DNA of 20,882 bases from Clostridia bacterium. GTDB taxonomy: Bacteria; Bacillota; Clostridia; Oscillospirales; Acutalibacteraceae. The stretch is from positions 1 to 20,882 of the forward strand of contig CAAGND010000094.1 in the NCBI GenBank assembly GCA_900771185.1, in the 5' to 3' direction. Under the pieces are notes generated by a model, which saw only the letters and a program-made list of their open reading frames with translations, did not search any database and was not told the origin of the DNA. How positions within the stretch are numbered: position 1 is the first letter of the stretch; each line of letters starts with the position of its first letter. This document shows positions 5,878-13,046 of the stretch, piece after piece. Position numbers and translations under genes: made by a program.

Positions 5878-6689
5878 AAGATATCCTGACTGCACCATTT
5901 GTGGAAGAGATGAAAGAAACCACAGCCAATATGTACCGACTCGGTTGGGACGAACGCAACGGCGGAAACATAAGCTATCTGCTTGACAAAAAAGAGGTTG
6001 CTGAATATCTTGACCTTGACAAGGTTATCAGAACAATTCCGACCGGATTTGATGCGACTGCGCTTGTTGGAAAAATCTTCATTGTCACCGGAACGGGCAA
6101 ATACTTTAAGAACGTCAAAAATGACCCTGAAAACAACCTCGGCATTATCCGCATTGCAAAGGACGGAACCACAGCCGAGCTGCTTTGGGGCTACGCTGAC
6201 GGCGGAAAATTTACAAGCGAGCTGCCCGCGCATCTGATGAGCCATATGGCGAGGCTCTCCGTTGACCCTGAGAACCGAGTCATTATGCACTCCCACCCCA
6301 CAAACACTCTTGCCATGAACTATGTTCACGAGCTTGATGAGAAGAAGCTGACCCACACGCTTTGGGAGATGTGCACCGAGTGTATAGTCGTTTTCCCGGA
6401 TGGCGTAGGCGTTTTGCCGTGGATGCTCTGCGGAACAAATGAAATTGGCGAAGCCACCGCTGAGAAGATGAAGGAATTCCGCCTCGTTATTTGGGGTATG
6501 CATGGAATTTACGGTGCTGGAAAAACTATGGACGAAACTTTCGGACTTATTGAAACAGTCGAAAAGGCAGCGCAGATTTATATGCTCACCTGTCATATGC
6601 CGAGAGTCAACACAATAAAGGACAGTGAAATGCAGGAGCTCGCCGAGTTCTTCGGAGTGAAGTACAGGAAAGATTTTTTGGAGCTGTAA
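5874..6689 (+). CDS. rhaD: Rhamnulose-1-phosphate aldolase
   Basis: Class II zinc aldolase that splits L-rhamnulose 1-phosphate into dihydroxyacetone phosphate and L-lactaldehyde. The 271 residues compare with 274 in E. coli. Zinc ligands H139 and H141 (VIMHSHPTNT) and H210 (GMHGIYGAG) and catalytic E116 (FTSELPAH) match E. coli H141, H143, H212 and E117. NGGNIS near residue 30 binds the substrate phosphate. The ATG overlaps the rhaA stop. A terminator follows immediately, so the operon is only rhaA-rhaD. Rhamnulokinase (RhaB), needed between the two steps, is not in this window and neither are a transporter or a lactaldehyde reductase. Confidence 0.97.
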   Translation: MKDILTAPFVEEMKETTANMYRLGWDERNGGNISYLLDKKEVAEYLDLDKVIRTIPTGFDATALVGKIFIVTGTGKYFKNVKNDPENNLGIIRIAKDGTTAELLWGYADGGKFTSELPAHLMSHMARLSVDPENRVIMHSHPTNTLAMNYVHELDEKKLTHTLWEMCTECIVVFPDGVGVLPWMLCGTNEIGEATAEKMKEFRLVIWGMHGIYGAGKTMDETFGLIETVEKAAQIYMLTCHMPRVNTIKDSEMQELAEFFGVKYRKDFLEL

Positions 6690-6705
6690 GAAAAAATAAA
6701 ATATC

Positions 6706-6744
6706 AAAAACCGTTCGCAGAACTTTTCCTACGAACGGTTTTTT
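6706..6744. terminator. Bidirectional terminator between rhaD and the ECF sigma gene
   Basis: AAAAACCGTTCG (6706-6717) pairs with CGAACGGTTTTT (6732-6743) across a 14-base loop. The A-run on the left and T-run on the right provide U-tracts for both directions. It therefore serves rhaD on the plus strand and the ECF sigma gene on the minus strand. Confidence 0.9.
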
Positions 6745-6805
6745 GACATATATAAACATTTTTGTCAATTCGGGCGAGGCAAAAGAATTACAAACAAATC
6801 AATCC

Positions 6806-7348
6806 TCAGTTGACAACTTTAGGAGTAAGCTCACGGGCAAGGACTTTCTTTGCGCGTTCAACACGCTTTCTCACTGCAGATGGGCTGATTCCAAGCAATC
6901 TCGCCATGTGCTCATAATCATAGTCATATGCAAATCGAAGTATAAGAACATCACGGTATCTCTCAGGCAGATCTGACACCGTTTCACTGACAACGCTCAC
7001 TTCTGTTTTGTCTATCATATCATCTGCCGCTGATGAATCCGGCAACAGTTCGAAATCCTCAATAGGCTCGGTCACATTTTTTCGCTCATCGTTATATATA
7101 CGAAAAGCACAGACACGTGTTATAGTCATCACGTATGCCTTGGTTTCAGGACTTTCAACCTCTCCTATGCGATCAAAGCAACGGGCTATTTCCATAAATG
7201 CACTCTGAATACAATCTTCGGACAAATTATAATCCTTAATGTAAGAATAAGCCTCCTTGAACATCAGATTTTTATACTTGTTATAGACCAATATAAACTT
7301 ATCCTCATCCTCATCACTTTCGAGCAGAGTAAGATATAACGACAGCAT
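6806..7348 (-). CDS. ECF-type RNA polymerase sigma factor, no adjacent anti-sigma gene
   Basis: A 180-residue sigma-70-family protein containing only region 2 (about residues 20-85; YKNLMFKEAYSYIKDYNLSED, then IYNDERKN) and region 4 (about 118-172; LPERYRDVLILRFAYD, then MARLLGISPSAVRKRVERAKK). That is the ECF architecture. A Ser/Asp-rich linker (EDFELLPDSSAADDM) separates them. ECF sigma factors are normally co-transcribed with a membrane anti-sigma; here the gene is bracketed by terminators and stands alone. A TTGACA-N17-TAAAAT promoter lies just upstream. AGAGGCG, 9-11 bases before the ATG, is a somewhat distant ribosome binding site. Regulon and stimulus cannot be read from the sequence. 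Confidence 0.9.
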   Translation of the reverse strand: MLSLYLTLLESDEDEDKFILVYNKYKNLMFKEAYSYIKDYNLSEDCIQSAFMEIARCFDRIGEVESPETKAYVMTITRVCAFRIYNDERKNVTEPIEDFELLPDSSAADDMIDKTEVSVVSETVSDLPERYRDVLILRFAYDYDYEHMARLLGISPSAVRKRVERAKKVLARELTPKVVN

Positions 7349-7384
7349 ACTTCAAATCGCCTCTTATGTGTTACATATAATGAC

Positions 7385-7413
7385 ATTTTACAACATATAA
7401 ACTCATATGTCAA
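7385..7413 (-). promoter_or_regulatory. Sigma-A promoter of the ECF sigma gene, with ACATATAA repeats
   Basis: On the minus strand: TTGACA (7413-7408), 17 bases, TAAAAT (7390-7385), about 37 bases before the start codon. On the plus strand the spacer holds an inverted repeat, ACATAT/ATATGT (7393-7398 with 7405-7410). A second ACATATAA lies at 7373-7380, and TGACAT/ATGTCA (7381-7386 with 7406-7411) brackets the whole core promoter. The symmetric layout suggests operator sites. No ECF-type -35 (such as AAC) is evident, so autoregulation by its own sigma is not supported. Confidence 0.75.
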
Positions 7414-7434
7414 TTTCAAAATCGGATTATTTTC

Positions 7435-7474
7435 AAAAAGAATCAGAGCCGACAAGCTGCCGACTCCGATTTTT
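7435..7474. terminator. Terminator after the oxidoreductase operon (bidirectional)
   Basis: A 13-bp stem pairs 7441-7453 with 7459-7471, with two G-U pairs and a five-base loop. On the minus strand it is followed by TCTTTTTG, which ends the gamma-subunit operon. TTTTT at 7470-7474 makes it usable on the plus strand too. Confidence 0.9.
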
Positions 7475-7485
7475 AAGCTTCAAGG

Positions 7486-8025
7486 TTATTCCGAAAAATT
7501 CATTCCGATTTCAATAGCCTCAACATTCTTGGGTATTAGATGCTGCTTTTTGGGCGGCACTATCTTCTCAATAGTCTTTTTCATAGTGTCCATATTGCAG
7601 AAGCCTGTCTGTTCCATAAGCTTTCCGATAAGAATAATATTTGCAAGACCTTTGAGCCCATTCTTTTCCGCAAGCTCTGTTGCCGGAACTCGGCAGACAG
7701 TCACATCATCTCTCTTAACCTCACGGTCAACAAGAGTGCTGTCAATGATTACTATTCCACCGGGAACGACCGCATCAATAAACTTGTCAAAAGAAGGCCC
7801 GTTCATCGCAACAAAGACATTCGGATTGATAACAAGCGGAGAACAAATAGGATCGGATGATATGCAAACACTGCAGTTAGCCGTGCCTCCTCTCATCTCC
7901 GGGCCGTATGACGGAAGCCAAGAGACCTCTCTGCCATCGATAAGTCCGGCATAGGAAATGACCTTGCCCATAAAAAGTATACCCTGACCGCCGAAGCCGG
8001 CGAGTACTGCGTTCATGTCATTCAT
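7486..8025 (-). CDS. 2-oxoacid:ferredoxin oxidoreductase, gamma subunit
   Basis: Gamma chain of a CoA-dependent 2-oxoacid:ferredoxin oxidoreductase (Por/Kor/Vor superfamily). The 179 residues open with the family GFGGQGILFMGKVI motif, continue WLPSYGPEMRGGTANC, and have the NPNVFVAMNGPSFDKF and GGIVIIDSTLV segments. Last gene of the operon; its ATG overlaps the beta-subunit stop by four bases. It is separate from the other chains, as expected for the four-subunit (alpha, beta, gamma, delta) form. Substrate preference cannot be fixed from this chain. Confidence 0.93.
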   Translation of the reverse strand: MNDMNAVLAGFGGQGILFMGKVISYAGLIDGREVSWLPSYGPEMRGGTANCSVCISSDPICSPLVINPNVFVAMNGPSFDKFIDAVVPGGIVIIDSTLVDREVKRDDVTVCRVPATELAEKNGLKGLANIILIGKLMEQTGFCNMDTMKKTIEKIVPPKKQHLIPKNVEAIEIGMNFSE

Positions 8026-8774
8026 TTTGCTTCCTCCTCTGTCGTATCCTTATATACGCCGAGCGGGTAATAAGGAAGCATATTTTCTCTGAGCCAGTCG
8101 AGAGCCTCAACAGGCGAAAGTCCCCAGTTGGTCGGACACGCAGATATAACCTCGACAATGGAAAAGCCCTTTCCCGCTATCTGAGTTTCAAAAGCCTTCT
8201 TGATAGCTTTTTTAGCCTTGTTTATGTTCTTGACGCAATCAACTGAAACTCTTTCCGCATAGGCTGTTCCGTCAAGTGTTGAGAGCATCTCGCAAACTCT
8301 GACCGGATAACCGGCAATCTTGACGTCTCTGCCGTAAGGCGTTGTCTGCGTGACCTGATTCGGAAGTGAGGTCGGAGCCATCTGACCTCCTGTCATTCCG
8401 TAAATCGCGTTATTGACAAAAATTACGGTTATGTTTTCACCTCTGGTGGCGGCGTGTACTGTCTCCGCGGTACCGATGGCGGCAAGATCGCCATCGCCCT
8501 GATATGTGAATACCACATTCTCAGGAAGCGCCCTCTTGACACCTGTTGCAACAGCCGGCGCACGTCCGTGAGGAGCTTCTATAACATCGCATCCAAAATA
8601 GTTATATGACATAACGGCACATCCGACAGGCGCTATGCCGACAGTCTTACCCTCAACGCCGAGCTCATCAAGGCACTCTGCAACAAGACGGTGGATTATG
8701 CCGTGGGTGCAACCGGGGCAATAATGGGTCGGCACATCAGTGAGTGCCTTTGGTTTCTGAAATACTACTGCCAT
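8022..8774 (-). CDS. 2-oxoacid:ferredoxin oxidoreductase, beta (TPP-binding) subunit
   Basis: Carries the thiamine diphosphate site where the 2-oxoacid is decarboxylated and oxidised. The 250 residues include HYCPGCTHG near residue 17 (cysteines C19 and C22), the TPP-Mg motif GDGDLAAIG (93-101) through NNAIYGMTGGQMAPTS (121 onward), and the typical TTPYGRD. The GMTGGQ(M/Q)SPT-like stretch and small size are those of KorB/VorA-type chains rather than pyruvate-specific PorB. The gene adjoins the alpha and gamma genes with 1- and 4-base overlaps, indicating translational coupling and stoichiometric assembly. Confidence 0.94.
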   Translation of the reverse strand: MAVVFQKPKALTDVPTHYCPGCTHGIIHRLVAECLDELGVEGKTVGIAPVGCAVMSYNYFGCDVIEAPHGRAPAVATGVKRALPENVVFTYQGDGDLAAIGTAETVHAATRGENITVIFVNNAIYGMTGGQMAPTSLPNQVTQTTPYGRDVKIAGYPVRVCEMLSTLDGTAYAERVSVDCVKNINKAKKAIKKAFETQIAGKGFSIVEVISACPTNWGLSPVEALDWLRENMLPYYPLGVYKDTTEEEAK

Positions 8775-9838
8775 TATTTTTCGCCTCCTGTAAGCTTCAT
8801 GATATTCTCAAGAACTTCTGCCGGAGTGGGAATCACTCCGCCTGTGCGTCCGAAAAATTCCACCGGACGGCTGCATTCAATCGCAAGTCTGACATCATCA
8901 ACCATCTGACCCATGCTCATCTCGACACAAAGGAACGCCTTCGCGTTTTCGGCGGCAGCTTTGAGGACCTTCTTCGGGAACGGCCAGAGAGTTATCGGAC
9001 GGATAAGTCCGACTTTGACGCCCTGCTTTCTCGCCTCACGAACCGCAGCTTTGGCAACACGAGCCGATGCGCCGTATGCCACTACAATATACTCCGCATC
9101 CTCGGTCATGTAGCTCTCGCTCATGGGCTCCTTCTCCTCGATAACCGCATATCTTTCAAAGCGTTCTCTGACAAGACGCTCAAGATCCGCCGCCTGGAGA
9201 TAGAGTGAATTGACTATATTATGTTTACGGCCGCCGTTGTGTCCTCTCGTTGCCCACGGCTTTTCAATCTTTGAGCCGCCGCTGCCCTCGCCTATCTCTA
9301 CAGGCTCCATCATCTGACCGAGCATACCGTCGGCAAGAATCATTGCGGGCATGCGATATTCATCCGCTTTGTCAAAGGCATGGCCAACAAGGTCAACCAT
9401 CTCCTGAACTGAACTGGGAGCAAAGACAAGGACATGAAGGTCACCGTGACCGGGTGCTTTTGTCGCCTGCCAGTAATCCGACTGGGAAGGCTGAATTCCT
9501 CCGAGTCCCGGACCGCCTCTTTGAACATTGATGATAACTGCCGGCAGGTCTGAACCGGCCATATAGGAAATACCCTCGGTTTTAAGACTGATTCCGGGTG
9601 AGGACGATGAGGTCATAGCTCTAACACCCGCCGAAGCCGCTCCGAGAACCATATTGACCGCCGCTATCTCACTTTCCGCCTGGAGATATGTACCGCCGAT
9701 TTTTGGCATGACCTTCGACATATATGCCGCAAGCTCAGTTTGCGGGGTTATAGGGTAACCGAAGAAGTGACGGCAGCCGGCACGAATAGCCGCCTCCGCC
9801 AACGCCTCATTACCTTTCATAAGTACTCTTTCTGACAC
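8774..9838 (-). CDS. 2-oxoacid:ferredoxin oxidoreductase, alpha subunit (VorB/KorA type)
   Basis: Alpha chain with the pyrimidine-binding domain (GYPITPQTELAAYM; AESEIAAVNMVLGAASAG; MTSSSSPGISL) and the C-terminal transketolase-like domain (YIVVAYGASARVAKAAV). The closest recognised type is 3-methyl-2-oxobutanoate (branched-chain) or 2-oxoglutarate:ferredoxin oxidoreductase. The frame opens at a TTG (9868), which has no ribosome binding site. I choose the GTG at 9838 because GAGGTG sits six bases upstream; an ATG at 9820 is also possible. With GTG the protein has 354 residues. Product: acyl-CoA plus reduced ferredoxin in amino-acid fermentation or reductive carboxylation. Confidence 0.93.
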   Translation of the reverse strand: MSERVLMKGNEALAEAAIRAGCRHFFGYPITPQTELAAYMSKVMPKIGGTYLQAESEIAAVNMVLGAASAGVRAMTSSSSPGISLKTEGISYMAGSDLPAVIINVQRGGPGLGGIQPSQSDYWQATKAPGHGDLHVLVFAPSSVQEMVDLVGHAFDKADEYRMPAMILADGMLGQMMEPVEIGEGSGGSKIEKPWATRGHNGGRKHNIVNSLYLQAADLERLVRERFERYAVIEEKEPMSESYMTEDAEYIVVAYGASARVAKAAVREARKQGVKVGLIRPITLWPFPKKVLKAAAENAKAFLCVEMSMGQMVDDVRLAIECSRPVEFFGRTGGVIPTPAEVLENIMKLTGGEK

Positions 9839-9857
9839 GTTTGACACCTCAGCTTTC

Positions 9858-10064
9858 TTATCTCTCAACAGTTATTGCGCAATCGGGACACATAATGGCA
9901 CACGCTGCGCAGCCGATGCATTTTTCCGGCTCTGTTACACTTGCAGGATGATAGCCCTTCAGGTTTATCTTATCCTTGGCAAGGCTGATAATATGTTTCG
10001 GGCATGCTGTGGTGCAAAGCTCACAGCCTTTGCAGGTGTTTTCATCAATTGTGACTTTTGCCAT
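9858..10064 (-). CDS. 2-oxoacid:ferredoxin oxidoreductase, delta subunit (2x[4Fe-4S] ferredoxin)
   Basis: A 68-residue bacterial-type ferredoxin domain. Two CxxCxxCxxxCP motifs (C11, C14, C17, C21 and C49, C52, C55, C59) bind two [4Fe-4S] clusters that pass electrons from the TPP site to external ferredoxin. First of the four enzyme genes, just after the P-loop ATPase gene and 19 bases before the alpha GTG. An AGGAG-like ribosome binding site precedes the ATG. Confidence 0.95.
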   Translation of the reverse strand: MAKVTIDENTCKGCELCTTACPKHIISLAKDKINLKGYHPASVTEPEKCIGCAACAIMCPDCAITVER

Positions 10065-10090
10065 ATCTATTCCTCCAATGAAAAAATTTC

Positions 10091-10759
10091 TTAAGACTGA
10101 TTATCCCACGGCAAGCGGACAACAACATCGACTGGATAAAGATTTTCCACTTTTTCGCCTATCTCCCCGCACACCGCTTTCGGCGCCGTGGTCATCACAA
10201 GCGGAAGTCCCGACAGCTCCGACACCTGACGCGCATAAGGTATAGATTCAACTATATCCTGAGCTTCGGTCTGAGGTCCGAGATGCGTGTTGTTGACTAT
10301 TGCCGTTGCCCTAAGCCTGCACGCCGACTCAATCTCTCTGAGAAGCACTACGGCATCGGACGGTGAAGAAATGAACTTGCGGTTTTTATTTATGACATAG
10401 AGCATGTCATATCCGCTCTCCTCAAAACGGTGCGAAAATCTGCCGAGTGCGGTCGCGCCCACGTCATCACCGCCGACATCGACAATCACCCTGCCCATGC
10501 TCTCTTCAAAAATGGAAAACATACGGGCCGTGAGAGCCGGTGCGTCAACAGTCGTTCCTTCAAGATTCTGAGCGATAACATTGACACCCTGCGTTTTCAG
10601 ATACTCAGTGTAATCGACGGTTCTGAAATAAGGATTGACTATGTCGAGGTCGACAAGCGTTATTTTTTCGCCGTTTTTGGACGCCTCAAGCGCCATATTA
10701 AGCGCCAGGTTGGTTTTGCCGCTGCCGTAATGCCCGCAAATTAGCGTTATCCTATTCAT
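10091..10759 (-). CDS. P-loop ATPase (MinD/ParA-like) leading the oxidoreductase operon
   Basis: A 222-residue SIMIBI-class nucleotide-binding protein. Walker A is GHYGSGKTN (residues 9-17). LVDLDIVNPYFRTVDY (about 35-50) is the switch I region, and VIVDVGGDD (about 92-100) is the Walker B/switch II region. It lacks the deviant Walker lysine of true ParA/MinD (KGGxGKT), so it is more like CobQ/NifH-type maturation or unassigned ATPases. It starts the operon and lies 26 bases before the ferredoxin gene. The conserved pairing suggests a role in assembling or regulating the Fe-S oxidoreductase; this is inference. Its promoter overlaps a palindrome. Confidence 0.82.
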   Translation of the reverse strand: MNRITLICGHYGSGKTNLALNMALEASKNGEKITLVDLDIVNPYFRTVDYTEYLKTQGVNVIAQNLEGTTVDAPALTARMFSIFEESMGRVIVDVGGDDVGATALGRFSHRFEESGYDMLYVINKNRKFISSPSDAVVLLREIESACRLRATAIVNNTHLGPQTEAQDIVESIPYARQVSELSGLPLVMTTAPKAVCGEIGEKVENLYPVDVVVRLPWDNQS

Positions 10760-10802
10760 ACCGTCACCGCCTTGGAGCCATTTCTTTTGTTAAATATATA
10801 CA

Positions 10803-10835
10803 AGTGATTATATCACTATTTGTAGCAAGTTACAA
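10803..10835 (-). promoter_or_regulatory. Promoter of the oxidoreductase operon with a palindrome over the -10
   Basis: Minus strand: TTGTAA (10835-10830), 17 bases, TATAAT (10812-10807). The -10 is embedded in a perfect palindrome, AGTGAT-ATA-ATCACT (10817-10803; arms of six, centre three). A repressor bound there would exclude polymerase. The motif does not match Rex (TTGTTAAnnnnTTAACAA) or CodY consensus, so the regulator is unidentified. Confidence 0.75.
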
Positions 10836-10913
10836 CGTTTTTTGACGAAATAGCCATGAGAAATGCATTCCAAAAATCCGTTGTGTTTTGTGCACTTTTC
10901 ACCCATTTAAAGT

Positions 10914-10946
10914 GAAAAAGCCCGTATGATTTTTATCATACGGGCT
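10914..10946 (-). terminator. Terminator of the cmk-plsC-ispH/S1 block
   Basis: A perfect 12-bp stem, AGCCCGTATGAT (10919-10930) with ATCATACGGGCT (10935-10946), has a four-base loop. On the minus strand it is followed by TTTTTCACTTT. It lies 16 bases past the ispH-S1 stop. Confidence 0.95.
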
Positions 10947-10961
10947 GCATCATTTATAAGA

Positions 10962-13046
10962 TTATTCCGCTGCGTCTTCTGTCTCCGCAGTCTCCTCCGT
11001 CTCGGGCTCAAGAAGAGCTCTGATTGAAAGGCTGACACGTTTCTTGTCAAAATCGATACCGATTATCTTGACCTGAACCTTGTCACCGACCTTGAGGACG
11101 TCAGAGGGTTTGTCAATTCTGCGATCAGCAATCTGGGAAATGTGGATAAGTCCGTCAATTCCGGGGATAACTCTCGCAAAAGCGCCGAAATCAGTCAGGC
11201 TGACAACCTCTGCCTCGATGACTGTTCCCTCAGGATAGTTCTTTCTGAGGATCTCCCAAGGATTATCCTCATCCTTTCTGTATCCGAGAGAGATTTTCTT
11301 CTTCTCGGTATCGAGAGCCTTGATATAGACCTCAACCTCGTCTCCGACGCTGAGAACCTCTGAAGGATGCTTTATACGCTTCCATGAAAGCTCGGAGATG
11401 TGAATCATTCCGTCAACTCCGCCGATATCGACAAACGCACCGTAAGCAGTGAGAGACTTGACGGTTCCGGTATATTTCTGACCGACCTCAGCCTGCGCCC
11501 AAAAAGCTTCCTCAGCAGCCTTTTTCGCCTCTTTGAGAACGGCACGGATTGAACCGACAGCTCTTCTCTTGAATCGGTTGACCTCAATTATACGGAACTG
11601 AACGTTCTTTCTGAGCAGATCGTCCAGAGGCTCGTTACGTGATGCGGTTGCAAGAGAACCGGGGATAAAAACGCGGACACCGTTTGTGACAGCGATTACG
11701 CCGCCCTTGACAACATCGGTGACAACTCCGTCAAAGACCTTATCTGTCTCAGCGGCATCAACGATATCGCTCCACGCCTTCATAGCGTCATAACGGCGCT
11801 TGGAGAGCATAACAGTTCCCTCAACATCGTTTGTCTTCATGATGATAAGGTCAATCTCATCACCGACCTTGAGCTCTTTTCTCGGGTCAGCGGCGGGATC
11901 TGCACTGTACTCATCCATCGGTATGTATCCTGCATGCTTTCTGCCGATATCAACCTGGATTTCTGTGGGTGAGAAGCCCATAACAACACCCTTGACCTTC
12001 TGATCGTTGTTCATGTTGCTGAGCGACTCCTCAAGAGCCTGAGAAAAATCCTGCTCGTCTGATGAATCGTTTGAAGGCACCTCCTCCGGCTGTGCGGATG
12101 ACGCGCCTTGTGTGAGCTCGACAACAGCCGCATCATCAGCGACATCGGTCTTCTGCTCGACTGCGCCTTCCTCAAGCTCAATAGGTTGTTCGTTTAAAAT
12201 TTCGGACATGTTACAAAGTACCTCCTTTATTATACGTGCGGGAGTGGATGCCCCCGCGGTAACGCCGATAAAATTGCAGCCGGAAAAGTCTATATTTTTC
12301 AATTCCGCCGCACGCTCCACAAGATAGGTTCTGCAGTTTTTCTCACAGACAGCTTTAAGTTTTGCTGTGTTAGAGCTCTCCAGCCCACCGATAATTATCA
12401 TTATATCCGCGCGCTCTGACAACTCGGTTGCCTCATGCTGCCTGTCCTGCGTAGCATTACATATTGTATCAAAAACATTCGCATTTGTACATAGTAAATT
12501 TATGATTTTTGAAGATTCCTCCCATTCTTTTACGCTGAAAGTTGTCTGGGAGACCACTGTTATTCTTTTTTGTGATAATTCAGGACGCTTTTCAAAGATA
12601 TCCCGCAACTCTGCGGCGTTTTTGAAAGTGAAGCATTCACCGTTGCAGTAACCCATTATACCCATGACTTCCGGGTGATTGCTGTCCCCAGCTATGAGAA
12701 CAGGTATATCCTCCGAAGAATTCTCACTAACTATCCTGTGGATTTTTTTGACGAAAGGACAGGTCGCATCGCAAATCTCGGCTCCCGTGGCTGAAAGCTC
12801 CTGCATAACGCTCCTGCCGATACCGTGTGTTCTAACTACAACGGTAGAGCCTTTTTCCGCCTGTTCGGGAGATTTCAGAACGCGGACGCCTTTTTTTTCC
12901 AAATCTTCTATGACTACAGGATTATGTATAAGCGGTCCAAGAGTTGAAACCTTTTTCCCGGAATTTACAAGCTCATAAGTCATCTCGACGGCACGATTAA
13001 CTCCAAAACAGAAGCCCGCCGTCTTCGCAAGCTCAATCTTTTTCAT
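10962..13046 (-). CDS. ispH: IspH-ribosomal protein S1 fusion (HMBPP reductase + four S1 domains)
   Basis: Two-part protein of 694 residues. Residues 1 to about 285 are 4-hydroxy-3-methylbut-2-enyl diphosphate reductase, the last step of the MEP isoprenoid pathway. Its Fe-S cysteines are C13 (AGFCFGV), C96 (DATCPFV) and C196 (DTICNAT), matching E. coli C12, C96 and C197. A Glu/Asp/Ala/Ser-rich linker (about 290-345) leads to four S1 RNA-binding folds (about 350-418, 436-504, 522-590, 607-676). The third (TAYGAFVDIGGVDGMIHISE) and fourth (TDFGAFARVIPGIDGLIHIS) are canonical. The fusion is known in Clostridia. A TTG at 13058 has a better ribosome binding site (AGGAG, six bases upstream) and would add MKRA; ATG 13046 fits the usual IspH N-terminus. 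It overlaps the end of plsC. Confidence 0.95.
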   Translation of the reverse strand: MKKIELAKTAGFCFGVNRAVEMTYELVNSGKKVSTLGPLIHNPVVIEDLEKKGVRVLKSPEQAEKGSTVVVRTHGIGRSVMQELSATGAEICDATCPFVKKIHRIVSENSSEDIPVLIAGDSNHPEVMGIMGYCNGECFTFKNAAELRDIFEKRPELSQKRITVVSQTTFSVKEWEESSKIINLLCTNANVFDTICNATQDRQHEATELSERADIMIIIGGLESSNTAKLKAVCEKNCRTYLVERAAELKNIDFSGCNFIGVTAGASTPARIIKEVLCNMSEILNEQPIELEEGAVEQKTDVADDAAVVELTQGASSAQPEEVPSNDSSDEQDFSQALEESLSNMNNDQKVKGVVMGFSPTEIQVDIGRKHAGYIPMDEYSADPAADPRKELKVGDEIDLIIMKTNDVEGTVMLSKRRYDAMKAWSDIVDAAETDKVFDGVVTDVVKGGVIAVTNGVRVFIPGSLATASRNEPLDDLLRKNVQFRIIEVNRFKRRAVGSIRAVLKEAKKAAEEAFWAQAEVGQKYTGTVKSLTAYGAFVDIGGVDGMIHISELSWKRIKHPSEVLSVGDEVEVYIKALDTEKKKISLGYRKDEDNPWEILRKNYPEGTVIEAEVVSLTDFGAFARVIPGIDGLIHISQIADRRIDKPSDVLKVGDKVQVKIIGIDFDKKRVSLSIRALLEPETEETAETEDAAE

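Noticed and set aside
5823..6707. 294-codon open frame antisense to rhaD
   Set aside because: It lies opposite a gene with intact catalytic residues and a coupled start. It begins within the rhaD terminator, has no ribosome binding site, and its product is rich in His, Cys, Phe and Ser, as expected of an antisense shadow.
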